DNA from: Flavipsychrobacter stenotrophus
GTDB lineage: Bacteria; Bacteroidota; Bacteroidia; Chitinophagales; Chitinophagaceae
Length of the DNA stretch: 7,179 nt
Assembly: GCA_947379685.1 (NCBI GenBank)
Contig: CANCOG010000256.1
Coordinates: 1-7,179, forward strand
Direction of reading: 5' to 3'
A program made the translations under genes and the position numbers. Positions 1 to 6,561 of the stretch are shown here, in pieces. Position 1 is the first letter of the stretch, and every line of letters starts with the position of its first letter. Under the pieces are notes generated by a model. That model saw only the letters and a program-made list of their open reading frames with translations. It searched no databases and was not told where the DNA came from.

Positions 1-22
1 ATTATTAAAACCAATGATGGTA

Positions 23-55
23 TTGCGGGAAATTCAAAGGATAAATAGATATTTG
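23..55 (+). promoter_or_regulatory. Candidate bshA promoter (Bacteroidota -33/-7 type)
   Basis: GATATTTG at 48-55 matches the Bacteroidota -7 consensus TAnnTTTG at all defined positions but the first. A TTG at 23-25 could be the -33 element, but the 22-nt gap is on the long side. Transcription would start near position 61, leaving a leader of only about 6 nt before the ATG at 67. No Shine-Dalgarno sequence is visible. The call rests on motif match and position only. Confidence 0.45.
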
Positions 56-66
56 CACCCTGAAGT

Positions 67-1209
67 ATGAAAATGAAAATAGGTATTGTTTGTTACCCGA
101 CATTTGGTGGTAGTGGTGTTTTGGCAACGGAGCTGGGTATGGCTTTGTCCGACAAAGGCTACGAGGTACATTTTATTACCTACGAACAGCCGGTTAGGTT
201 AAGCCAGAGCTTCCATCCCAATATTTATTTTCATGAGGTGAAGGTGCCTACTTACCCATTATTTGCATTTCCCCCTTACGAAACCGCCCTGGCCAGTGCT
301 ATGGTTAATGTGATCGTGAACAATAAGCTCGATCTGTTGCACCTGCACTACGCTATTCCGCATGCATCGGCGGCCTTTTTCGCACGGCAGATACTCAAAA
401 AATCAGGGTTGGATATTCCTTTTATCACCACACTTCATGGTACCGATATCACTTTGGTTGGTAAAGATCCTACTTATGCACCTGTAGTTACTTTTTCAAT
501 CAATGAAAGCGACGCAATTACTGCGGTATCAGATAACCTGCGAGAAGAGACCTTACGCTCGTTCAAAATTGAAAAAGAGATACATGTCATTCCCAACTTT
601 GTAGACATTAAACGTTTTCATCAGACGGATAAAGACCACTTTAAACAAATGCTGGCACCCGATGGTGAACGCATCCTGGTGCATGTTTCCAATTTCAGGG
701 CAGTGAAGAGGGTAGAGGATGTAATTCATATCTTCAACAATGTGAAGAAGGATATCCCTTCCAAGTTGCTTATGATAGGCGATGGCCCCGAACGCCAGAA
801 GGTAGAAGACCTGGCCAGAGAACTTGGCATTTACCAGGATATCCGCTTCCTCGGCAAACAAGAGCAGATAAGTGAGATATTAAGTATTTCTGACTTGTTT
901 ATTTTGCCATCAGCTACCGAAAGTTTCGGACTATCGGCCCTCGAAGCAATGGCCTGCAGCGTACCGGTAATTTCTACAAATGCCGGCGGGTTACCCGAGA
1001 TCAATGAGCAAGGCAAAACTGGCTTCCTGAGCGATGTAGGCGATATCGACGATATGTCGCGCCACGCCAAGTATATCCTTAGTGACGATGATCGTCTGAA
1101 GCACTTTAAAAAGGCTGCCATTACTCAGGCCCGCCGCTTCGAAAAGCAGCACATCATCCCGCTATATGAGAAATTGTACTGCGAAGTGGTGAGTAGTTGT
1201 AAACACTAA
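67..1209 (+). CDS. bshA: N-acetyl-alpha-D-glucosaminyl L-malate synthase BshA (bacillithiol synthesis, GT4 family)
   Basis: Cytoplasmic retaining glycosyltransferase that joins GlcNAc from UDP-GlcNAc to L-malate, the first step of bacillithiol synthesis. BshB then deacetylates the product and BshC adds cysteine. The 380-aa product has the length of known BshA and is co-linear, as I recall it, with the Bacillus subtilis enzyme. The N-terminal Rossmann domain has the glycine loop GGSG (residues 14-17), LHLHYAIPH (91-99) and TTLHGTDIT (121-129). The C-terminal nucleotide-binding domain has SNFRAVKR (208-215), GDGPE (238-242) and the GT4 E-x7-E signature ESFGLSALE with Glu285 and Glu293. These stretches separate BshA from generic GT4 enzymes. 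Two in-frame ATGs (67 and 73) are both possible starts; the second gives MKIGIVCYP, and no ribosome site decides between them. No bshB or bshC lies in the window. The gene appears complete, and no clear intrinsic terminator follows it. Confidence 0.95.
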   Translation: MKMKIGIVCYPTFGGSGVLATELGMALSDKGYEVHFITYEQPVRLSQSFHPNIYFHEVKVPTYPLFAFPPYETALASAMVNVIVNNKLDLLHLHYAIPHASAAFFARQILKKSGLDIPFITTLHGTDITLVGKDPTYAPVVTFSINESDAITAVSDNLREETLRSFKIEKEIHVIPNFVDIKRFHQTDKDHFKQMLAPDGERILVHVSNFRAVKRVEDVIHIFNNVKKDIPSKLLMIGDGPERQKVEDLARELGIYQDIRFLGKQEQISEILSISDLFILPSATESFGLSALEAMACSVPVISTNAGGLPEINEQGKTGFLSDVGDIDDMSRHAKYILSDDDRLKHFKKAAITQARRFEKQHIIPLYEKLYCEVVSSCKH

Positions 1210-1258
1210 TATTTAGTAAATTTTGAATTTATTACCACGGCCTGTCCGCAGTAGGTAT

Positions 1259-1283
1259 ATTAATAATTAGCCATTAATAATTA
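1259..1283. repeat. 11-bp direct repeat ATTAATAATTA, two exact copies
   Basis: ATTAATAATTA occurs at 1259-1269 and again at 1273-1283, separated only by GCC, so the copies sit 14 bp apart. They lie about 60 bp upstream of the candidate -33 element of the receptor gene. The spacing is not an exact helical turn. They could be a regulator site or simply AT-rich upstream DNA; the sequence alone does not decide. Confidence 0.5.
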
Positions 1284-1345
1284 TCAATTAGTTTGTTCAC
1301 ATTCCCTTAACCTATGCGCAACAATTCCTTAATCTCCGCTTAATG

Positions 1346-1373
1346 TTGCCGCAATAGTCCGCTATTAATTTCG
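1346..1373 (+). promoter_or_regulatory. Candidate promoter of the TonB-dependent receptor gene
   Basis: TAATTTCG at 1366-1373 matches TAnnTTTG with C for the third T. The same TTCG variant precedes the sugar-enzyme gene at 6537. A TTG at 1346-1348 lies 17 nt upstream, a reasonable -33 element. The predicted transcription start, near 1379, leaves a leader of about 6 nt before the ATG at 1386, so the mRNA may be nearly leaderless. Motif-based inference. Confidence 0.55.
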
Positions 1374-1385
1374 TGCCAAAAAATA

Positions 1386-4226
1386 ATGGCTAAACTTTTC
1401 CTTTCGTTAATCTCTTTCCTATTTGTAATCAATTCATTTGCAGGTACTATTAAAGGTACCGTTTCAGAAGAAAAAAATGGAGCACCGTTGGTGGGAGTAA
1501 TGATTGCATACCGCAACGTTGATACAGTAAACGGCCCCAAAGGCGGGACGGTAACCGATATTGATGGTAAGTATGAGTTAACTATGTCCGAGGGTGACTA
1601 CACGCTGACCATAACGTATTTCACTTTTGAAAACGAGACACGGAGTGTGAAGGTTGAAAAAGGAAAGGATGTATTGCTCGATGTGAAGATGAGACCGGTC
1701 GTAACTGAGCTGAAGGGAGCTGAAATAAAGGCTAAGAAGATCACCAATACCGAAGCCGCAGTAATAAATGAGATAAAACAGAGTAACTCAGTTGTAAGTG
1801 GTACAAGTTCTTCACAGATTTCGAAGTCAATGGACAGGAACGCTGCCGACGTAGTGAAACGCATTCCCGGTGTTACTATTCAGGACGATCGTTTTGTCGT
1901 GATACGCGGATTGGCTGACCGTTACAACACTGTTTGGCTGAACGACGCTGGTGCCCCTAGCAGCGAGGCCGACAAAAAATCATTTTCTTTTGATATCATT
2001 CCAAGCGGACTTATCGACAGGGTGTTAATATTTAAAACACCATCGCCCGAATTGCCCGGCGATTTTGCAGGAGGTATGGTGAAAGTATACACCACAACCT
2101 TGCAGGATAAAAACCAGTTGACTGTTAGTTTGCAGTCATCAAGCAGGCAAGGCACAACAGGCAAATCGTTTAGTTACAATGAGCCTTCTAAAACCGATTG
2201 GTTGGGCTACGACGATGGCAGCCGCAGCATTCCATTCGGTACACCGGACAGGGTAAATAAATCTGCCGCCGACCAGAACCACATGGCTATTACCAAAGCC
2301 TTTCGCAACGATTGGGCGATAAAGCAAAACACAGCCGCTCCCGATATGCGCTTCTCAGCTGCCTACAGTGGAGGATTGAAATTTAAGAAATTCAAAATCG
2401 GGAACACGCTCGGTTTAACTTACGCAAACACAAAAACAAATTATGTCACTAACAGGCAGGATTGGGACTCGACAAAGACAAGAAACTATGATTATGATGA
2501 CGCTACCTACTCAAATACTGTGAGTGTGGGCATATTGGAAAATGCTGGGATCTCTATCGGTAATTCCAAAATTGAGTTCAAAAATTTGTATAGCCAGGTA
2601 GGAAAATCATCTGTAATGATACGTAATAATGGATTGGATAGCAATCAATTACCGGAACGCAGCTATGCCATGGGTTACGACAGCAAAGCAACCTATTCTA
2701 CACAGCTTTCCGGTTCACATAAAAGTAAAGACGACTCAAGAAAATACAACTGGACCATTGGGTATAATGATGTTTTTAAAAATATGCCCGATCTGCGGAG
2801 GATTAAGTACACCATGTCCGGTTCCGATACTACTTTCAAAGCATCGGTGGTGCCATATGTGAGTCCTAATTATGGTGGCGGGCGCTACTACATGTCATTA
2901 TATGAAAAAGTGTACAGTTTCAACCATCAGTTTTCCCAGAAAATAAACGTGACAAAGGATTTTAATTTTACAGTTAACGTCGGAAACTACATTGAGGCAA
3001 AACGCCGTGCCCTGAATATCAGGCAGTTTAGTTACACCATCAAATCTATTAGCAACGGTGCGCATGCAGATTCATTGAATCGCCTGGATATCAATAATAT
3101 TTTTGCAGACACAAACGTAGGTGGCCCAAAGAACTTTATAATCGACGAAGGGACAAACAGTTCTGACAAATATAAAGCAAAAAATGACCTGATTGCTAGT
3201 TTCGTTTCGGTAAATGTTCCAATAGGAAAGCACGTGAATATTGTAGCAGGTGTCAGAGACGAACGCAATGAACAATCTATAGCCACCTTTGTAAGCACAG
3301 ATACGATAAATAAAAGTTACAAAACAGACTTCATATTGCCTTCATTGAACATATCTTACAATTTTTCTGATAAGAGCCTCATCCGCGCAGCAGTTGGCAA
3401 AACCCTTAACCGGCCCGAATTCAGGGAGTTCGCTCCGGTTACGTTCTACGATTTTGAAGACATAAACCTAGTTAAGGGCAGCCTTCAATACAGCAATACC
3501 TGGCATGACGGACATTCACTGGCAGTAGCCGAAATCCAGAATTATGATTTGCGTTATGAATATTATCCTTCGGCGGGCGAAATGATTCACGTAGGCGCAT
3601 TCTATAAGTCTATGAAGAACCAGATTCAGCGAATAATTGATTATCAGACTGGCGGCGACAATAAGACGTTGACGTTCATTAACGGTAAAACAGCCTATGT
3701 TACTGGTCTTGAATTGGATATTAGGAAGAACCTCGTTTTCATTGATAACAAATTAGGAACGAAGTTCTTTAAGGACATAAGTTTCGTTGGTAATTTTGCG
3801 TTCTCGAAAAGTGAATCAAAAGTTGATACTTCGCTCGTTCATGGGCAAATACCTGTTTCTACACTTCAGGGACAATCTCCTTATGTGGTAAACATGGGCG
3901 CCTATTACCAGAATGATCTATTGGGTATGAAAGGCTCCATTTTGTATAATGTGTTCGGAGGCAGGCTATATGCCACAGGTACAGTCCAGAATTCTGGTGA
4001 AAGTATAGGTGAGGCTCCATTCCAATCTTTGGATTGTACCATATCGAAAACTTTTAAAAAGCACTATATCCTCAACCTGGGCGTGCAAAATCTGCTTGAT
4101 TCAAAGGTGTCTTTCGTTAAGGACATTAACCGCGATAATAAATTCGACCCCAATACTGTCGACAGGCAATACAAATTATATAGCCCCGGTAGGTATTTTA
4201 CAATAGGGTTAAAGGTGAATTTTTAA
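1386..4226 (+). CDS. TonB-dependent outer-membrane receptor with N-terminal carboxypeptidase-regulatory-like domain
   Basis: Outer-membrane beta-barrel transporter, 946 aa, expected to import a ligand using energy passed on by TonB-ExbBD. Residues 1-19 (MAKLFLSLISFLFVINSFA) are a signal peptide with no lipobox cysteine. Residues about 21-104 form a CarboxypepD_reg-like beta-sandwich, marked by GTVTDIDGKYEL (54-65). A linker (109-139) leads to the plug at about 140-238, with AADVVKRIPGV (153-163), IRGLADRY (173-180) and SPELPGDFAGG (220-230). The rest is barrel, ending in an aromatic C-terminus (GRYFTIGLKVNF) as expected for Bam-dependent insertion. The RGLxDRY and ELPGDFAGG motifs place it in a receptor subgroup distinct from the typical SusC proteins of polysaccharide loci, and no susD follows. 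The substrate is unknown. The neighbour at 4474, a T9SS-secreted protein, is the likely partner, although a terminator lies between them. The gene is intact, and the chosen ATG is the one that gives a clean signal peptide. Confidence 0.93.
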   Translation: MAKLFLSLISFLFVINSFAGTIKGTVSEEKNGAPLVGVMIAYRNVDTVNGPKGGTVTDIDGKYELTMSEGDYTLTITYFTFENETRSVKVEKGKDVLLDVKMRPVVTELKGAEIKAKKITNTEAAVINEIKQSNSVVSGTSSSQISKSMDRNAADVVKRIPGVTIQDDRFVVIRGLADRYNTVWLNDAGAPSSEADKKSFSFDIIPSGLIDRVLIFKTPSPELPGDFAGGMVKVYTTTLQDKNQLTVSLQSSSRQGTTGKSFSYNEPSKTDWLGYDDGSRSIPFGTPDRVNKSAADQNHMAITKAFRNDWAIKQNTAAPDMRFSAAYSGGLKFKKFKIGNTLGLTYANTKTNYVTNRQDWDSTKTRNYDYDDATYSNTVSVGILENAGISIGNSKIEFKNLYSQVGKSSVMIRNNGLDSNQLPERSYAMGYDSKATYSTQLSGSHKSKDDSRKYNWTIGYNDVFKNMPDLRRIKYTMSGSDTTFKASVVPYVSPNYGGGRYYMSLYEKVYSFNHQFSQKINVTKDFNFTVNVGNYIEAKRRALNIRQFSYTIKSISNGAHADSLNRLDINNIFADTNVGGPKNFIIDEGTNSSDKYKAKNDLIASFVSVNVPIGKHVNIVAGVRDERNEQSIATFVSTDTINKSYKTDFILPSLNISYNFSDKSLIRAAVGKTLNRPEFREFAPVTFYDFEDINLVKGSLQYSNTWHDGHSLAVAEIQNYDLRYEYYPSAGEMIHVGAFYKSMKNQIQRIIDYQTGGDNKTLTFINGKTAYVTGLELDIRKNLVFIDNKLGTKFFKDISFVGNFAFSKSESKVDTSLVHGQIPVSTLQGQSPYVVNMGAYYQNDLLGMKGSILYNVFGGRLYATGTVQNSGESIGEAPFQSLDCTISKTFKKHYILNLGVQNLLDSKVSFVKDINRDNKFDPNTVDRQYKLYSPGRYFTIGLKVNF

Positions 4227-4300
4227 TATAAATTACTGAATTTTTTTTCAGTGGTATGATCAGTTACTTAGAATAACGGTTGATCAGATCCCAAATATCC

Positions 4301-4344
4301 TCCCCCTTTCACTTTGCGATATCAGTGAAAGGGGGATTTTTTTT
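4301..4344 (+). terminator. Intrinsic terminator after the receptor gene
   Basis: TCCCCCTTTCACT (4301-4313) pairs perfectly with AGTGAAAGGGGGA (4324-4336) across a 10-nt loop, giving a 13-bp stem followed by eight T (4337-4344). It lies 74 bp after the receptor stop codon. It should end the receptor transcript before the next gene, and works in the + direction only because there is no A-run on the other side. Confidence 0.92.
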
Positions 4345-4422
4345 GAAGGGAAGCAGCACATTAAAAATGAGGCTTTACATTCCGGTAACAATAGCGTCAT
4401 GCTTGCATAACCTTGGCTTAAT

Positions 4423-4451
4423 CTGGAGATAACATACTGAAAATAGCTTTG
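4423..4451 (+). promoter_or_regulatory. Candidate promoter of the secreted beta-helix protein gene
   Basis: TAGCTTTG at 4444-4451 is an exact match to the Bacteroidota -7 consensus TAnnTTTG. The -33 element is weak: CTG at 4423-4425 has the right 18-nt spacing, while a better TTG at 4413-4415 lies 28 nt away. The predicted leader is about 17 nt, A/T-rich and without a Shine-Dalgarno sequence. Its position downstream of the terminator at 4301-4344 supports an independent transcript. Confidence 0.6.
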
Positions 4452-4473
4452 CAATAAATTAAACAACTATAGT

Positions 4474-6366
4474 ATGAAGAAAATTCTTCTTTCAATTTGC
4501 TTATTGGTGGCCGGGTTAAGCCAGTCAAATGCTTACACTACAATTACGGTCCAGGACAGTATCTCGACTAACACGCATTGGACTTGTGATAACCAGTACT
4601 TGTTGAAGGGTTACGTTTATGTAACTGCCGGTGCAGTGCTTACGATCGATTCGGGTGTTATCATTAAAGGTGATAAAGACTCTAAAGGCGCATTGATTGT
4701 CGAGCGCGGTGCGCAAATTATGGCAATGGGTACACCAAAACACCCAATCGTGTTTACCTCTAATCAGCCAGCTGGCAGCCGTTCTTATGGCGACTGGGGT
4801 GGAGTAATTTTATGTGGTAATTCACCGGTAAACTGGTCTGCAGGTCAGGCTCAGGTTGAAGGTGGACCACGTTCTTTTTATGGCGGTTCTAACCCGGCAG
4901 ACAATAGCGGTGAAATGCATTTTTGCCGTATTGAATTTGGCGGTATTGCATTTTCCCCAAATAACGAAGTTAATGGTCTTACTTTTTGCGGCGTAGGTAC
5001 TGGTACTAAGGTAGATCATATCCAGGTGTCTTATAGTGGAGACGATAGCTACGAGTGGTTTGGTGGAAGTGTAAATGCTAAATATCTTGTCGCTTATGCA
5101 GGATGGGACGATGACTTCGATACCGACAACGGCTACACGGGAAAGAACCAGTTCATAGTAGGTTTAAGAGACCCTTATGCTGCTGACCAGAGTGGTTCAA
5201 AAGCTTTTGAAAGCGATAGCTACCAGTCAGGTACTGCAACAGGTTTATCAGGCGATACATCTCATTTAACAAAGCCGGTTTTCTCTAACTGTACAATCAT
5301 CGGACCATTGGTTAATCCTGGTTCAACAGCATACGATCCTCAATTTGTTGCAGGTGCGCATATTCGTCGCGGTAGTGCTATCAGCATCCTGAACAGCATC
5401 ATCGCTGGTTACCCTGCTGGTTTGTTGATCGATGAATCATCTGCATCTTTTGGCTCTACTGTTGCAAATATTGGTAATGGTATCCTTCAGTTCAGGAACA
5501 ATATCATTTGTGGTATTCCCTCATCTTCTTATAACAAAAATGTTGTATTTGTAAAGGACGGCGCTCGCTCATTGACCTCTACTGCTACAATGTCTGATAC
5601 TACAAGTTCTGGTACTTATTGGGATTCTGTTTCTGCTCACGTTGCAGTTGGCCCATATAGCTTTTTAAGGAATCCTTCATTTCACAATGCTGAGTTTACT
5701 ACTGAACAAACAGGTGTACGTTTAGGTAATCCATTCAACCTTGCTAACCCGGGTATGGTGCCAACAAGCACATCCCCAATTGTTTATAGCTCTACGCATT
5801 TTACTAGCTGGGGTTCAGGAGTTAATGATGTGTTTAATCCAATGGCACCAATTAACTACGATACTACGAGTCCTGCTACTTACAATGTTCCAGGTTTTGC
5901 GCCTGATTTCACAAACACTAAGGCTAATGATGCATTTTTTACTCCAGTAAATTACGTTGGTGCATTCGCTGGCACTGGTCACACATCTGATAACTGGATG
6001 TACGGATGGTGCAATTTCGACCCATTGAACGAAAACTATGATGTAACTTGCTATACTGCACCTATTATTGACAGCCACCTGGTAGTTAATCCAACTGCAA
6101 ACCCATCTTCTCAGATCGTTAAGGTATTCCCTAACCCTGCAAAGGATATGGCTACAGTATCTGTTGAAGTTGAGCACGTAGGTTTAGTGAAAGTCATGAT
6201 GTTAGACCTTTCTGGTCGTCTGATCAAGGAAATCTACAATGGTCCAGCCGCTGCGGGTACTATTGCTTATGATTTCAATACGAGCGAATTGGCAAACGGA
6301 ACTTATGTGATCTCTGTTAATTCAGACGGCAAGCATAAGATTATGAAATTCAGTGTAGTAAGATAA
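4474..6366 (+). CDS. Secreted beta-helix-like protein with T9SS type A sorting domain, function unknown
   Basis: 630-aa exported protein. Residues 1-20 (MKKILLSICLLVAGLSQSNA) are a Sec signal peptide. Residues about 547-630 form a type A T9SS C-terminal domain, opening with KVFPNPAKD (550-558), with the middle motif LDLSGRLIKEI (578-588) and ending GTYVISVNSDGKHKIMKFSV. The protein is thus predicted to pass through the outer membrane by T9SS and be released or anchored. The body looks like a right-handed parallel beta-helix: GYVYVTAGAVLTIDSGVIIKG (46-66, close to one coil), DWGGVILCG (107-115), ISILNSIIAG (303-312) and AGLLIDESS (315-323). A conserved-looking core has EWFGG (194-198), an acidic loop WDDDFDTDNG (211-220) and LRDPYAADQSGS (231-242). 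Members of this family, as I recall, often sit beside TonB-dependent receptors, as here, and some carry the uninformative name 'multidrug transporter', which the sequence does not support. No catalytic residues are recognised. Mature-protein cysteines are 38, 114, 151, 172, 273, 346, 513 and 526. The gene ends in tandem stops (TAA TAA, 6364-6369). Confidence 0.85.
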   Translation: MKKILLSICLLVAGLSQSNAYTTITVQDSISTNTHWTCDNQYLLKGYVYVTAGAVLTIDSGVIIKGDKDSKGALIVERGAQIMAMGTPKHPIVFTSNQPAGSRSYGDWGGVILCGNSPVNWSAGQAQVEGGPRSFYGGSNPADNSGEMHFCRIEFGGIAFSPNNEVNGLTFCGVGTGTKVDHIQVSYSGDDSYEWFGGSVNAKYLVAYAGWDDDFDTDNGYTGKNQFIVGLRDPYAADQSGSKAFESDSYQSGTATGLSGDTSHLTKPVFSNCTIIGPLVNPGSTAYDPQFVAGAHIRRGSAISILNSIIAGYPAGLLIDESSASFGSTVANIGNGILQFRNNIICGIPSSSYNKNVVFVKDGARSLTSTATMSDTTSSGTYWDSVSAHVAVGPYSFLRNPSFHNAEFTTEQTGVRLGNPFNLANPGMVPTSTSPIVYSSTHFTSWGSGVNDVFNPMAPINYDTTSPATYNVPGFAPDFTNTKANDAFFTPVNYVGAFAGTGHTSDNWMYGWCNFDPLNENYDVTCYTAPIIDSHLVVNPTANPSSQIVKVFPNPAKDMATVSVEVEHVGLVKVMMLDLSGRLIKEIYNGPAAAGTIAYDFNTSELANGTYVISVNSDGKHKIMKFSVVR

Positions 6367-6390
6367 TAAGAGCAGAATAAATGGATGATC

Positions 6391-6426
6391 AGGCCGGTTT
6401 GGGTATTCCCCAGGCCGGCCTTTTTT
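6391..6426 (+). terminator. Intrinsic terminator after the secreted protein gene
   Basis: AGGCCGGTTTGGG (6391-6403) pairs with CCCAGGCCGGCCT (6409-6421) around the loop TATTC, giving a continuous 13-bp stem that includes two G-T wobbles. It runs into six T (6421-6426). It lies 24 bp after the stop codon and isolates this transcript from the next gene. Confidence 0.93.
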
Positions 6427-6444
6427 CTTTAGGTTCAGGAAATC

Positions 6445-6492
6445 GACCATTAAGCCATTGAGCCATCCAGCCATTAAGCCAATGAGCCACTA
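6445..6492. repeat. Tandem array of six degenerate 8-bp units (consensus AGCCATTA)
   Basis: Units read GACCATTA, AGCCATTG, AGCCATCC, AGCCATTA, AGCCAATG and AGCCACTA, contiguous and in phase over 48 bp. The higher-order pattern is a 24-bp repeat: 6447-6465 and 6471-6489 match at 18 of 19 positions. The array sits between the terminator at 6391-6426 and the promoter at 6537-6544. No coding role is visible. It may have arisen by slippage; a regulatory or protein-binding role is possible but not shown. Confidence 0.8.
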
Positions 6493-6536
6493 AAAGTGAT
6501 AACATTTTTTAACCTTAACAATTCAAAGCAAACTAT

Positions 6537-6544
6537 TACTTTCG
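6537..6544 (+). promoter_or_regulatory. Candidate -7 element of the sugar-enzyme gene
   Basis: TACTTTCG at 6537-6544 matches TAnnTTTG except for one C, the same variant found before the receptor gene. The predicted transcription start, near 6550, leaves a leader of about 12 nt. No convincing -33 TTG is seen at the expected distance; the upstream region is a T-rich run (6504-6510) followed by A/T-rich DNA. There is no Shine-Dalgarno sequence before the ATG at 6562. Confidence 0.5.
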
Positions 6545-6561
6545 CAGTCTAATCTTTCCAA

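Noticed and set aside
1..70. Two short open frames before bshA that run in from the window edge (stops at 46-48 and 68-70), possibly the end of an upstream gene
   Set aside because: Only about 15-22 residues are visible in either frame, neither is recognisable, and the two cannot be told apart without upstream sequence.
553..1121. Two antisense open frames opposite bshA
   Set aside because: Both overlap the conserved GT4 coding region and translate to nothing recognisable; they are shadows of the sense codons.
1386..4226. Calling the receptor SusC of a polysaccharide utilisation locus
   Set aside because: No susD, glycoside hydrolase or sugar-linked regulator is present, and its plug motifs (RGLADRY, PGDFAGG) point to another receptor subgroup.
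4235..4252. Hairpin ACTGAA / TTCAGT with a T6 loop just after the receptor stop
   Set aside because: The 6-bp stem is A/T-rich and its T-run is in the loop, not after the stem; the strong terminator at 4301-4344 explains the end of the transcript better.
4257..4287. Two copies of TGATCAG 24 bp apart after the receptor gene
   Set aside because: A 7-bp palindromic-core word repeated in 3' untranslated DNA upstream of a terminator is easily due to chance and no mechanism is suggested.
4367..4432. 21-codon ORF (MRLYIPVTIAS...) between the terminator and the next promoter
   Set aside because: No start-site signal, no recognisable product, and it lies in DNA predicted to be untranscribed between a terminator and a promoter.
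5815..6177. 120-codon antisense open frame opposite the secreted protein gene
   Set aside because: It overlaps a well-supported gene whose sense translation contains a signal peptide and T9SS domain, and it has no promoter, family motif or plausible domain.
4474..6366. Naming the secreted protein a 'multidrug transporter' as some homologues seem to be labelled
   Set aside because: It has a single signal peptide, no transmembrane segments and a T9SS sorting domain, so it cannot be a membrane efflux pump.
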